From Spirosoma montaniterrae (GTDB taxonomy: Bacteria; Bacteroidota; Bacteroidia; Cytophagales; Spirosomataceae): a stretch of 64,000 nt of DNA. The stretch lies in assembly GCF_001988955.1 (NCBI RefSeq), contig NZ_CP014263.1, positions 1,116,001 through 1,180,000 of the forward strand. Direction: 5' to 3'. A program made the translations under genes and the position numbers. Each line of letters opens with the position of its first letter. The first letter of the stretch is position 1. The notes below the pieces were generated by a model. The model had not been told where the DNA came from. It was given only the letters and a program-made list of their open reading frames with translations, and searched no databases. This document shows, one piece after another, positions 1-8,845 of this stretch.

Positions 1-1
1 C

Positions 2-2935
2 ACCGACCGCGACGGACGCTACAGCATCAACGCCGGACAAACAGCTACGCTCGTTTTCAGCTACATTGGCTACGTCATGCAGGAGGTGGCCGTGGGCAAC
101 CGCTCCTCTATCGACATGCGCTTAGCCGAAGATGTGCAATCGCTTTCAGAATATGTTGTCGTTGGCTATGGTGCCCAGAAGAAATCGTCGGTAACGGCGG
201 CTGTGTCTTCCGTAACGCCGAAGGAGTTGACGGCATTACCGGTCATCAGCCCGCAGCAGGCGTTGCAGGGGCGGGTGCCGGGCGTGAGCATCGTCAACAA
301 CAGCAGTCCGGGTGTGGAGCCAGTAGTACGCGTGCGGGGGGTTGGCTCTATCAGCCTGAATCCGAACCCCTTGTACGTAATCGATGGTATGCCGTCGGGT
401 GGGCTGAATAACTTCGACCCCAAAGACATCGAGTCGCTCGAAGTGCTTAAAGATGCCAGTGCCGCAGCCATTTACGGCTCACGGGCCGCTAACGGGGTGA
501 TTCTGATTACAACCAAAAAAGGATCGAACAACGGTAAAATTAACATCAACGTCGACTCGTATTATGGGACACAGGCGGCCTGGCGCAAACTCGATTTGCT
601 CGACCGCGACGAGTACATACGCTACGGTACGGCTCTGCTTACGGCGTCGGGGCAACCCGTACCCGGTCGGTTCAATAACCTGAATACGCCCGTTTACGAA
701 GGTGCTACGCAAACCTTCGCCCAGACCAATACCGACTGGCAAGACGTGATGTTTCGTAACGCACCCATCTCCGACAACCATCTGTCGATTTCGGGTGGAA
801 ATGCCCAGTCACGGTTTTACATGTCGGTGGGCAACTTCAGTCAGCAGGGAATTCTGCCCTTCACCAACTACAATCGGCAAAGCTTCCGCATCAACTCCGA
901 CCACAAGTTCAGCAAGTTTCTGACCGTTGGGCAAACGATGCTGGCATCAACCGACTTCCGGCGGCTCGAGCGCGACGGGGGCGGGCGCAGCTTAGTGATG
1001 AACATTATGCGGATGACGCCTTACTGGCCCGAGCGCGACCCAACCAAACTGGGCGGCTTCAGCACCACCGCACAAGGCTTAGACGCTACCGACCCCGAAA
1101 ATCCGTTACGCGTGGCCGAACAGGAACAGCAGTTTCAGATTGATCGGGGCGTAAAACTCCTCGGTACAGTCTTCGCCGAAGTACGCTTTAACGACTGGCT
1201 GCGCTATCGATTTACCTTCGGAGGTGACTTTTCGACGACGCGATTCAACGGTTTCCTGCCTATCTATAATGATGGCAACCGCAGCCGACCGCTCGCCAAC
1301 GTATCAGAAAACCGGAACACCTTTTTCTCGGCCCTGCTAACCAATCAGCTTACGTTCGACAAAACCTTCGGCAAGCATTACATCAATGCTACGGCCATTG
1401 CCGAACGTCAAACGGCTGAATCGCGCGATATATCGGCCAGCGGCCAGCGTCCCGACAATAATATCCAGACCATTCAGGGCGTATCGAACCCCAACGGATC
1501 GAGTTCATTGAGCCAGAACGTGCTGATTTCTTACGTAGGCCGGATTAATTATGAATACGGCGGGCGGTATCTGTTGAGTGCGTCGGTTCGGCGCGATGGG
1601 TCGAGCAAGTTTGCGCCCGGTAATAAATGGGGTACATTCCCGGCGGTGTCGGTCGGCTGGCGCATCAGCGAAGAAGCATTCATGAAGTCGGTGCCAACCA
1701 TTTCTGAACTGAAGCTGCGGGCCAGTTATGGCCGAACCGGCTTCAATTTCATCGGCGATTACGACTGGCAGGCTCTTGTGCTGGCAAACAATACATTGTA
1801 TCCGTTCAACAACCAAACGCAGTTGGGTTCTTACATTAACGTGTTGAGCAACAATGCGTTAAGCTGGGAGGTTAACAACACCACCGATGTTGGGCTCGAT
1901 CTGTCGCTGTTTAGCAATCGAATCAATCTGACGGCAGACGTATATGAGCGAAATACCGATGGACTGTTGCTACGGGTGCCGCTACCCGCGTCGCTGGGGT
2001 ATTCACAAAGTCCACTTGCCAACGTAGGCAGCATTCGCAACCGGGGGCTTGAACTGGCTTTGGGGTATAACCATTCGGGCAAGAACTTCCAGTGGTCGGC
2101 TACAGGCGTGTTCGATATGGTACGAAATCAGGTGCTGAGTCTGGCAACGCCCAACGCGACGATTAACTCGGGTTCTAACTCAGATTTTGGTGGCTTCGAC
2201 ATTACCCGCACCGAGGCCGGGCAACCGATTCAGTCGTTCTACGGCTGGGTGGTCGATGGTATTTTTCAGAATCAGGCCGAAATTACTGCCGCCAATGGTA
2301 TCGACGGAAACGATAAAACGTTCTATCAAAACGACAAAACCGCTCCCGGCGACATTCGCTTCCGCGACCTCAACGGCGACGGGCGCGTAGATGCCAACGA
2401 CCGCACCTACCTCGGCAGCTACATCCCGAAATTCAACTATGGCCTGAACGCAACGGGTTCGTACAAAAACTTCGACTTCACGCTGTTTTTCCAGGGCGTT
2501 TCGGGCAACAAAGTGTATAACGGTACAAAAGTGATTGGGCAGGGACAACTCCGACTTTTCAACGCCACTACCGACGTGCTGAATGCCTGGACTCCGCAAA
2601 ACACCAACACCGACGTGCCCCGCTCGATCAGTGGTGACCCCAACCAGAACTCGCGTACCTCCGACCGCTTCCTCGAAAACGGGTCGTATCTACGTCTGAA
2701 AAACCTCAGCATCGGCTATACCATTCCAACGGCGGTGCTGACCAAAGCCACGCGGGGGTATATGAGCCGGGTGCGGGTATATGTGTCGAGTAACAATTTG
2801 CTGACGTTTACCCGGTACACGGGCTACGACCCCGAAGTGGCAACACGGGGCGGCAACCTGCTCAACAACGGTATCGACTTTGCCCAATATCCGCAGGCTC
2901 GCACGTTGCTTGTTGGCGTAAATCTTGGCTTTTAA
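2..2935 (+). CDS. SusC/RagA-family TonB-linked outer-membrane receptor (5' end cut by window edge)
   Basis: Outer-membrane beta-barrel that, with its SusD partner, imports oligosaccharides or peptides using TonB energy. The frame is open from base 2, well before the first ATG at 77, and begins in the end of a carboxypeptidase-D-like beta-sandwich (FSYIGYV), so the real start lies outside the window. Next come the SusC linker (VVVGYGAQKK), the plug (NNSSPGVEPVVRVRGVGSI, LKDASAAAIYGSRAANGV) and a long barrel ending in an aromatic residue (VGVNLGF), typical of outer-membrane insertion. 977 residues are visible. SusD follows 16 bases after the stop, so the two are surely co-transcribed. Family is certain; the substrate cannot be read from sequence. 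Confidence 0.96.
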   Translation, partial: TDRDGRYSINAGQTATLVFSYIGYVMQEVAVGNRSSIDMRLAEDVQSLSEYVVVGYGAQKKSSVTAAVSSVTPKELTALPVISPQQALQGRVPGVSIVNNSSPGVEPVVRVRGVGSISLNPNPLYVIDGMPSGGLNNFDPKDIESLEVLKDASAAAIYGSRAANGVILITTKKGSNNGKININVDSYYGTQAAWRKLDLLDRDEYIRYGTALLTASGQPVPGRFNNLNTPVYEGATQTFAQTNTDWQDVMFRNAPISDNHLSISGGNAQSRFYMSVGNFSQQGILPFTNYNRQSFRINSDHKFSKFLTVGQTMLASTDFRRLERDGGGRSLVMNIMRMTPYWPERDPTKLGGFSTTAQGLDATDPENPLRVAEQEQQFQIDRGVKLLGTVFAEVRFNDWLRYRFTFGGDFSTTRFNGFLPIYNDGNRSRPLANVSENRNTFFSALLTNQLTFDKTFGKHYINATAIAERQTAESRDISASGQRPDNNIQTIQGVSNPNGSSSLSQNVLISYVGRINYEYGGRYLLSASVRRDGSSKFAPGNKWGTFPAVSVGWRISEEAFMKSVPTISELKLRASYGRTGFNFIGDYDWQALVLANNTLYPFNNQTQLGSYINVLSNNALSWEVNNTTDVGLDLSLFSNRINLTADVYERNTDGLLLRVPLPASLGYSQSPLANVGSIRNRGLELALGYNHSGKNFQWSATGVFDMVRNQVLSLATPNATINSGSNSDFGGFDITRTEAGQPIQSFYGWVVDGIFQNQAEITAANGIDGNDKTFYQNDKTAPGDIRFRDLNGDGRVDANDRTYLGSYIPKFNYGLNATGSYKNFDFTLFFQGVSGNKVYNGTKVIGQGQLRLFNATTDVLNAWTPQNTNTDVPRSISGDPNQNSRTSDRFLENGSYLRLKNLSIGYTIPTAVLTKATRGYMSRVRVYVSSNNLLTFTRYTGYDPEVATRGGNLLNNGIDFAQYPQARTLLVGVNLGF

Positions 2936-2951
2936 TCAACAATCTACATTC

Positions 2952-4490
2952 ATGAAAAAGATACTTTTGATTAGTGCGTTGAGCCTCGGCCTGGCCGTGA
3001 GTTGCAGCGACGACGAACTGAACAAAGTGAACCCCAATGGGGTCACGTTCGATACGTATTTCAACAACGAGAGCGAACTGACGGCGGGCGTCAATGGCAT
3101 CTATGCCCTGGTGCAGTCGAACAGCTTAGTATCGCGGGAGTGGTTTTTTACCCACGATCTCCGTGGCGACGAGATGGCGTCGGGGGGCGGGCAACTCGAA
3201 ACGCCCCGCAATCAGTTGCTGATTGGGGTACATGACACGGGCAACTCACTGGTAAACAGCATCTGGACGGGCTGGTATCGGGCCGTTCACCGGGCCAATG
3301 TGGTACTGGAAAAAGGTAGCCAGGTAAAAAACGTAACGCCAGCCGTTCGCGACCGACTGCTGGGCGAAGCTCGTTTTCTGCGTGCCTGGGCCTATTACGA
3401 ACTGGCTACGTTCTTTGGGGCTGTTCCACTATACAAGGAATTTGCCAAAGCCGTTGACGGATCACTGCCACGTACTGCCCAGAAAGAAGTATATGACTTT
3501 GCTATTGCCGACCTGAAAGAAGCCGAAAAAGGTTTGCCCGCTTCGTTCTCGGGCCGAGACCTGGGCCGCGCAACCAAAGGAGCTGCGCAGATGCTGCTGG
3601 CCCGCATCTACCTGCAACAGAACGATTACACGAACGCCCGCGCCGAACTCAAAAAAATTATCGACTCCGGCTTGTATAAGCTGGTCGATAACTATCTCGA
3701 CATTACCAATGAGGAGGGCGAATTTAACAGTGAGTCGATTTTTGAAGTAGTCTTTGCCCCGTCGGGTGGTGCCTACAACTGGGGTGGCGATGGCGACGGG
3801 TCGGTAGTGCAGGAAGAAACCGTTCGAACGCAAGAGTACTCGGCTATTGGCTGGCGCAACGTAATTCCGTCCGACAAACTGCTGAACGCTTACGAAACGG
3901 TAGCCAAAGGCGATGCCAAAGACGACCCCCGCTATACCATGTCGTACTGGTCGGAAGGCGACAGGTTCAACAACGGTGCCAGTGTACTCACCGCCGACCG
4001 TGTGCAGGGCAATGCCTCGAACGTGGGCGGAAAAGTACAAAAAGTTAGCTGGCGGAAGTATTCGGTGTTGTATAAGACAGACGCCGGTTATGCGCAGAGC
4101 GGTATCAACATGCGGATTATGCGCTATGCCGACGTGTTGCTGCTGATGGCCGAGTGCGAAAACGAACTGGGTAACTCTGCCGCTGCACTGCCGCTGTTGA
4201 ATCAGGTGCGGGCGCGGAAATCGGTAGCTTTGCCGCCGTACCCAACCAAAAACTACCCGGCTGCCAGCAAAGATCAGGTGTTCGATGCCATTGTTCATGA
4301 GCGCATGGTTGAACTGGCCGCCGAGCAGATTCGTAACTTCGACATTATACGCTGGCGGAAGAACGGTAAGCTCAAAACCGAACCGCTGACCTACTTCCAG
4401 CGCGGCAAACATGAACTGTTGCCCATTCCGCAACAGGAAATAGACAATAGCCCGGCCATCGAGATCAAAGACCAGAATCCGGGGTATTAG
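2952..4490 (+). CDS. SusD/RagB-family nutrient-binding outer-membrane lipoprotein
   Basis: Surface lipoprotein that caps the SusC barrel and binds its ligand. I start it at 2952 (MKKILLIS), not at an in-frame ATG at 2925 inside the susC end, because only this start gives a proper lipoprotein signal: hydrophobic run then a lipobox ending in Cys (LGLAVSC) followed by SDD. 512 residues, normal for SusD. Visible family marks include the N-terminal NPNGVTFDTYF, the TPR-like helices (LLGEARFLRAWAYYEL, AAQMLLARIYLQQNDY) and the C-terminal block around ERMVELAAEQIRNFDIIRW and LLPIPQQEIDNSP. Follows susC by 16 bases and precedes the FG-GAP lipoprotein, a common Bacteroidota arrangement. Confidence 0.96.
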   Translation: MKKILLISALSLGLAVSCSDDELNKVNPNGVTFDTYFNNESELTAGVNGIYALVQSNSLVSREWFFTHDLRGDEMASGGGQLETPRNQLLIGVHDTGNSLVNSIWTGWYRAVHRANVVLEKGSQVKNVTPAVRDRLLGEARFLRAWAYYELATFFGAVPLYKEFAKAVDGSLPRTAQKEVYDFAIADLKEAEKGLPASFSGRDLGRATKGAAQMLLARIYLQQNDYTNARAELKKIIDSGLYKLVDNYLDITNEEGEFNSESIFEVVFAPSGGAYNWGGDGDGSVVQEETVRTQEYSAIGWRNVIPSDKLLNAYETVAKGDAKDDPRYTMSYWSEGDRFNNGASVLTADRVQGNASNVGGKVQKVSWRKYSVLYKTDAGYAQSGINMRIMRYADVLLLMAECENELGNSAAALPLLNQVRARKSVALPPYPTKNYPAASKDQVFDAIVHERMVELAAEQIRNFDIIRWRKNGKLKTEPLTYFQRGKHELLPIPQQEIDNSPAIEIKDQNPGY

Positions 4491-4560
4491 CAGATTGGAA
4501 CCGCATCGGCGGACCGTCGATGCGGTTCCAATCCTGATTGCTTCAGCGATTCTAAGCCAA

Positions 4561-7500
4561 ATGTTCATCCGTAGCCTTCCCCTGTTACTTCTGATTCTTG
4601 CCGGTTGCCACCAAAAACCGACGCTGTTTCGTAAAATCGATTCCGACGATTCGGGAGTTGATTTTGCCAATACCATTACGGCCAGCGATTCGCTGAATGC
4701 GTTTACATTTACTAATTTCTACAACGGCGGGGGCGTCGGCGTGGGTGATTTTAACCGCGATGGTCGGCCCGATCTGTTTTTTTCCGGCAACCAGGTTAGC
4801 TGTCGGCTGTATCTGAATCAGACCGATTCGACCCGTTTGGGTGAGCTGCGTTTTCAGGACATAACCGAGTCGGCGGGTGTAACTACCAGCCGGTGGTGTA
4901 CGGGCGTGTCGGTGGTGGACATCAATCAGGATGGTTGGGACGACGTGTACGTTAGCGTGGCGGCTCATCAGCACTTGAAAGAGTCGCGTAATTTGCTGTT
5001 TATCAACCAGCGGACGCCCGTGCCAACCTTCCGCGAAGAAGCCGCCCGCTACGGTCTCGACTATGCCGGCTTTACGACCCAGGCCGCCTTCTTCGACTAC
5101 GACCGCGATGGTGATCTTGACTGCTTTCTGCTCAATACCGCCCCCGACCTGCAAAACCCGAATCGGCTGCGCCCTGCTCTCAACGATGGTACGGACCCAT
5201 CGACCGATAAGCTGTATCGTAATTTAATGAGCGAAAGGGCGAAAGGGCGAAAGAGCGAAAGAGTGAAAGAGTGCGGGCCGCGTTCGGCAAAGGGTGAAAG
5301 TGCTATTGATTCACTCTTTCACTCTTTGCCGAACGCGGCCCGCACTCTTTCACTCTTCGAAGACGTATCCAACGAAGCCGGTATTCGCTACGAGGGGCTG
5401 GGGCTGGGCGTGGTAGTCTCCGACCTCAACGGCGATGGCTGGCCCGATCTGTATGGTTCCAACGATTTTCTGAGCAGCGACGTGCTGTACCTGAATCAGA
5501 GAAACGGCACGTTCGCGAACGTAATTCGCTCGGCCACAGCGCATACGAGCCTGTTTGGTATGGGCATCGACGCGGGCGACCTGAACAACGACGGTCGGCC
5601 CGATCTGCTTCAGTTGGATATGCTGCCCGAATCGAATCAGCGGCTGAAGCAAATGCTGGCGGGGCAGGATTACGACAAAAAAGAACTAAGCCTACGCCCC
5701 CAATATGGCTACCAGTTGCAGTACATGCGCAACACGCTCCAACTGAATACAGGTAACCAGGACGGCCTGCCTATTTTCAGCGAGATGGGCCTGCTGGCCG
5801 GGCTGGCCCGCACCGACTGGAGTTGGGCCGTGCTGCTGGCCGATCTCGACCTCGACGGACACCGCGACGTGTTTATTACCAACGGCTACCGCAAAAACGT
5901 GACCGACCGCGATTTCATCAACTTCACCGAAGAGTTCGATCTGTTCGGCTCCGACGAAGCCCGGCAGCAGCAACGCGACAAGTTGGTAGACAAAATCCCG
6001 GAAGTTCAGCTACGTAATTATGCATTCCGAAACCAGCAGGGCGATTCGGCTACTAACCTGACTTTTGAAGACGTTTCGGCAGCGTGGGGTTTAGATGAAC
6101 TCTCGTATGCCAACGGAGCCGCCTACGCCGACCTCGACCGCGATGGCGACCTCGATCTGATTGTCAACAACATCGACCAGGCGGCTTCTATTTTCCAGAA
6201 CACCACCCGCGACCAGGGCGGAAACAACTTTCTAACGGTATCGTTTGACGGCGGGTCGGGAAACCGCGCCGGTTTGGGTGCCTCGCTGACCGTTTGGACT
6301 AATGGTCAGTTGCAACACTATGAAAACCAGCCTGTTCGGGGATACCTGTCATCCGTTCAGCCGGGTATCATCGTCGGTGCGGGGCAACAAACGCGGCTCG
6401 ATTCGGTGCAGGTGCGCTGGCCCGACGGGCGCAGGGAAACGCGCTACCGGGTGCCTACCAATCAGCGATTGGTATTCCGGGCGTCGGACAGCCGCGCCGT
6501 TGACGCTGCTCCGCGAAACGACGTCAGGCCAATCTTTCAGGCTGACACGAGCCGGTTCTCATTCACGCATCAGGAATCTGATTTTGTTGATTTCAAAACC
6601 ACGCCCGCTCTGCACAAAATGTTTTCGCGGGGTGGGCCAGCCGTGGGCGTTGGCGACCTCAACGGCGATGGCATTTCCGATGTAGTGGTGGGACCATCGT
6701 ACCGGGGAAGTGGGGGTATGTTGTTTTTTGGTGAACGAAACGGCAACTTCCGGGCGCAGAACTGGCTGACCAACAGTCCACTGGAAGCAGGCGATGTATT
6801 GCTCTTCGATGCCGACGCCGACCGCGACCTCGACGTGTTGCTCGTCGGCGGAGGTAACGAACGTCCGGCTACCGTAGCCGAAGCCTACCAGCCCGTGCTC
6901 TACCTGAACGACGGACGCGGCACGCTCACACCATCGCCAAACGCGCTACCTCGCCTGAACGTGAGCAGTCAGGCCGCCCGCGCTTTCGACTACGACCGCG
7001 ATGGCGACGCCGATCTGCTGCTGACGGGCCGACAACTTCCGGGCCGGTATCCAACGCCCGCCAGCAGCTACCTCCTCCGAAACGATGAGGGTCCCGGCGG
7101 GGTACGGCACTTTGCCGACGTTACGGCGCAGGTCGCTCCCGATTTGATGAACCTCGGCTTAGTCTGTGACGCGCTCCCACTCGATGCTGACCGCGACGGC
7201 GACACCGACGTAGTGCTGGTAGGGGAATGGATGGCACCCATTCTTATGCTGAATCATCAGGCAAAATTCACTCTTTCGCTCTTTCGCTCTTTCACTCATT
7301 CTTCCGGCTGGTGGAACTGCGTGTCGGCGGGCGATTTCGACCACGATGGCGACCCCGATCTGCTGCTTGGGAACGAAGGCTTGAACACGATTTACCGCGC
7401 ATCGGCTGCGGAGCCGGTACGTATCATTGCCAAAGACTTTAACAACGACGGGCAAATGGACCCCATCATGGGCTACTATCTGCAAGGACGTTGCTATCCG

Positions 7501-8001
7501 GCACCGCCCCGCGAGGCTCTCAATCAACAGGTTATACAGTTTAGACGCAAATATCAGCGATACGCCGACTACGCCGAGGTAACGTTCGATGAACTGTTTG
7601 GGCCGGAAGAACGGGCAGGTGCCTGGTCGGGGCAGGCAACCGAATTGCGAAGCTGTTACGCCGAGAATCTCGGTAATGGCAACTTTCGGTTGCAGCCACT
7701 GCCGATACTGGCGCAGCAGGCCCCCGTCGCGAGTTTCGTGCTGGACGATTTCAACCGCGACGGGCATCTCGACGCACTCGTAACGGGTAATTTTTACCCC
7801 AATGAAGTAAACATGGGCCGTCAGGATGCGTCGCAGGGTTTGTTATTGACGGGCAACGGCAAAGGCGGGTTCACGGCGATTGGCTCCGACGTGACCGGCC
7901 TGCGGCTCTGGGGCGACGTTCGTAAATCATATCGGCTTCAACCGGGTCGGCGCGTGATTACGGCGGTGAATGGGAAGGGTTTATCGATGCATTCGTGGTA
8001 A
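4561..8001 (+). CDS. FG-GAP/VCBS-repeat lipoprotein with ASPIC/UnbV domain (CRTAC1-like)
   Basis: Large exported protein (1146 residues) built from many beta-propeller FG-GAP/VCBS repeats with Asp-rich calcium-type loops, e.g. VGDFNRDGRPDLFFSGN, VDINQDGWDDVYV, VSDLNGDGWPDLYGSND and VGDLNGDGISDVVVG. An ASPIC/UnbV-like segment lies near residues 560-640 (GNRAGLGASLTVWTNGQLQ, VQVRWPDGRRETR). I chose ATG 4561 because it starts a lipoprotein signal (LLLLILAGC); an earlier in-frame ATG at 4495 overlaps no signal. Directly downstream of susD, so it is probably part of the same uptake operon and surface exposed. Odd: residues about 223-265 are a hairpin element translated in frame, and residues about 903-914 carry the same repeated word (see repeats). 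Function beyond binding is unknown. Confidence 0.85.
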   Translation: MFIRSLPLLLLILAGCHQKPTLFRKIDSDDSGVDFANTITASDSLNAFTFTNFYNGGGVGVGDFNRDGRPDLFFSGNQVSCRLYLNQTDSTRLGELRFQDITESAGVTTSRWCTGVSVVDINQDGWDDVYVSVAAHQHLKESRNLLFINQRTPVPTFREEAARYGLDYAGFTTQAAFFDYDRDGDLDCFLLNTAPDLQNPNRLRPALNDGTDPSTDKLYRNLMSERAKGRKSERVKECGPRSAKGESAIDSLFHSLPNAARTLSLFEDVSNEAGIRYEGLGLGVVVSDLNGDGWPDLYGSNDFLSSDVLYLNQRNGTFANVIRSATAHTSLFGMGIDAGDLNNDGRPDLLQLDMLPESNQRLKQMLAGQDYDKKELSLRPQYGYQLQYMRNTLQLNTGNQDGLPIFSEMGLLAGLARTDWSWAVLLADLDLDGHRDVFITNGYRKNVTDRDFINFTEEFDLFGSDEARQQQRDKLVDKIPEVQLRNYAFRNQQGDSATNLTFEDVSAAWGLDELSYANGAAYADLDRDGDLDLIVNNIDQAASIFQNTTRDQGGNNFLTVSFDGGSGNRAGLGASLTVWTNGQLQHYENQPVRGYLSSVQPGIIVGAGQQTRLDSVQVRWPDGRRETRYRVPTNQRLVFRASDSRAVDAAPRNDVRPIFQADTSRFSFTHQESDFVDFKTTPALHKMFSRGGPAVGVGDLNGDGISDVVVGPSYRGSGGMLFFGERNGNFRAQNWLTNSPLEAGDVLLFDADADRDLDVLLVGGGNERPATVAEAYQPVLYLNDGRGTLTPSPNALPRLNVSSQAARAFDYDRDGDADLLLTGRQLPGRYPTPASSYLLRNDEGPGGVRHFADVTAQVAPDLMNLGLVCDALPLDADRDGDTDVVLVGEWMAPILMLNHQAKFTLSLFRSFTHSSGWWNCVSAGDFDHDGDPDLLLGNEGLNTIYRASAAEPVRIIAKDFNNDGQMDPIMGYYLQGRCYPAPPREALNQQVIQFRRKYQRYADYAEVTFDELFGPEERAGAWSGQATELRSCYAENLGNGNFRLQPLPILAQQAPVASFVLDDFNRDGHLDALVTGNFYPNEVNMGRQDASQGLLLTGNGKGGFTAIGSDVTGLRLWGDVRKSYRLQPGRRVITAVNGKGLSMHSW
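5231..5357. repeat. Word-built mirror hairpin inserted in frame in a coding sequence
   Basis: Left arm 5259-5302 and right arm 5312-5357 are reverse complements over about 44-46 bases, with one substitution and one two-base gap, around a 9-base loop. The left flank 5231-5273 is a tandem of an 8-base word (GCGAAAGG, GCGAAAGA, GTGAAAGA). The core of each arm holds the GC-rich stretch gcgggccgcgttcggcaaag. It lies between the sequences for DKLYRN and FEDVSNEAGI, which are normally nearly adjacent in FG-GAP repeats, so it looks like an in-frame insertion of roughly 40 codons. Confidence 0.9.
7268..7300. repeat. Second copy of the 8-base word tract, single arm, in the same gene
   Basis: Tandem CACTCTTT, CGCTCTTT, CGCTCTTT, CACTCATT. 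This is the reverse complement of the word found at 5231-5273, about 2 kb away in the same coding sequence. No matching opposite arm is visible nearby. It is translated in frame as FTLSLFRSFTHS, between LNHQAK and SGWWNCVSAGDFDHDGD, again in the link between two propeller repeats. Confidence 0.75.
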
Positions 8002-8007
8002 AGTTGC

Positions 8008-8775
8008 TCACCCCTCGAACCACTGCCGGAATGCGCCAGCTTTTTCTTTGCTGATTGTGATGTCTAATGAATCGTTCGGTTTTTTCAGATGCACAATCAA
8101 CTTGCCGGAGTAATGCGGTTCGTAGCCTGCTACTGATTCCAGCGCGATAATGTATTGCCGATTGGCCCGGAAGAAGCGGGCCGGGTCGAGTAGTTCGTCC
8201 AGTTCGTCCAGTGTGCGGTAGTCGGTGATGAGCTTTTGGCCGTCTGTCGTGTGCAGAAAAATCAGTTCGTCGCGGCAGAAACAGGCAATCTGCTCCTGCG
8301 ATACGGAAATAATTTGCCGGAGGTAGTGGGCCGTGAACCGTCGCTTGTAAGCAGGCGTGGCCGACCTGCCCGTAAACTGCGCCAGAAACATCTGAAACTG
8401 CTCGGCAAAGTCGGTGCCGGTCGGTTGCCAGCGGTGATATTTTGCCAGCGCAGCCCGGAGTTCATCGGGGTCAATGGGTTTGAGCAGGTAGTCGATGCTG
8501 TTGAGCTTGAATGCCCGAATAGCGTACTCGTCGTAGGCTGTCGTAAAGATAACTGGTACGTTGAGGCCCACCGTTCCGAACGCGTCGAAGCTCACGCCAT
8601 CGGCTAACTGAATGTCGGCAATGACCAGATCGGGTCGGTTGTTGGTCAGATAATCCACTACGTCCTGCACGCTGGTCAGTGGTCCCGCTAACGTAGCGTC
8701 TGGCTCCAACTGCCGCATCAACTTAAGCAGTTGCTTGCCGACCAGTGGTTCGTCTTCAATTAGGAGGATGGTCAT
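8008..8775 (-). CDS. LytTR-family response regulator
   Basis: DNA-binding response regulator of 255 residues. The receiver domain (about 1-120) has the acidic pair EDE at 7-9, the phospho-acceptor Asp54 in VIADIQLADG, Thr in VIFTTAYD and Lys in YLLKPIDP. The C-terminal LytTR domain (about 150-250) has the typical block LITDYRTLDELDELL, RFFRANRQYI. Its natural partner is the LytS-type kinase at 10022-11098, from which it is separated by an ATPase gene on the opposite strand. Minus-strand elements reading TAAATTTG lie at 8780-8787 and 8802-8809, so the transcript is either nearly leaderless or starts about 23 bases upstream. Confidence 0.93.
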   Translation of the reverse strand: MTILLIEDEPLVGKQLLKLMRQLEPDATLAGPLTSVQDVVDYLTNNRPDLVIADIQLADGVSFDAFGTVGLNVPVIFTTAYDEYAIRAFKLNSIDYLLKPIDPDELRAALAKYHRWQPTGTDFAEQFQMFLAQFTGRSATPAYKRRFTAHYLRQIISVSQEQIACFCRDELIFLHTTDGQKLITDYRTLDELDELLDPARFFRANRQYIIALESVAGYEPHYSGKLIVHLKKPNDSLDITISKEKAGAFRQWFEG

Positions 8776-8790
8776 GAAACAAATTTATTC

Positions 8791-8839
8791 AATTATTCCC
8801 GCAAATTTAATTTAACAAACTAAATTTGCGGGAATAATT
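8791..8839. promoter_or_regulatory. Perfect 19-bp inverted repeat carrying divergent -7 elements
   Basis: Arms 8791-8809 (aattattcccgcaaattta) and 8821-8839 are perfect reverse complements around an 11-base spacer, in the 70-base gap between the divergent regulator (start 8775) and ATPase (start 8846). The inner end of each arm is an exact Bacteroidota -7 element TAAATTTG facing outward: 8821-8828 on the plus strand and 8802-8809 on the minus strand. The predicted transcripts would begin 14-25 bases before each start codon. A dimeric repressor on this site would cover both promoters. The repeat is directly seen; the operator role is inferred. Confidence 0.7.
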
Positions 8840-8845
8840 AGTGAT

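Noticed and set aside
3462..4676. A 404-codon open frame antisense to susD
   Set aside because: Shadow of the susD codon pattern; no motif, and it crosses the susD/FG-GAP boundary.
5231..5357. CRISPR-like array of short repeats
   Set aside because: Tandem 8-base words without spacers, arranged as a mirrored hairpin, not direct repeats with unique spacers.
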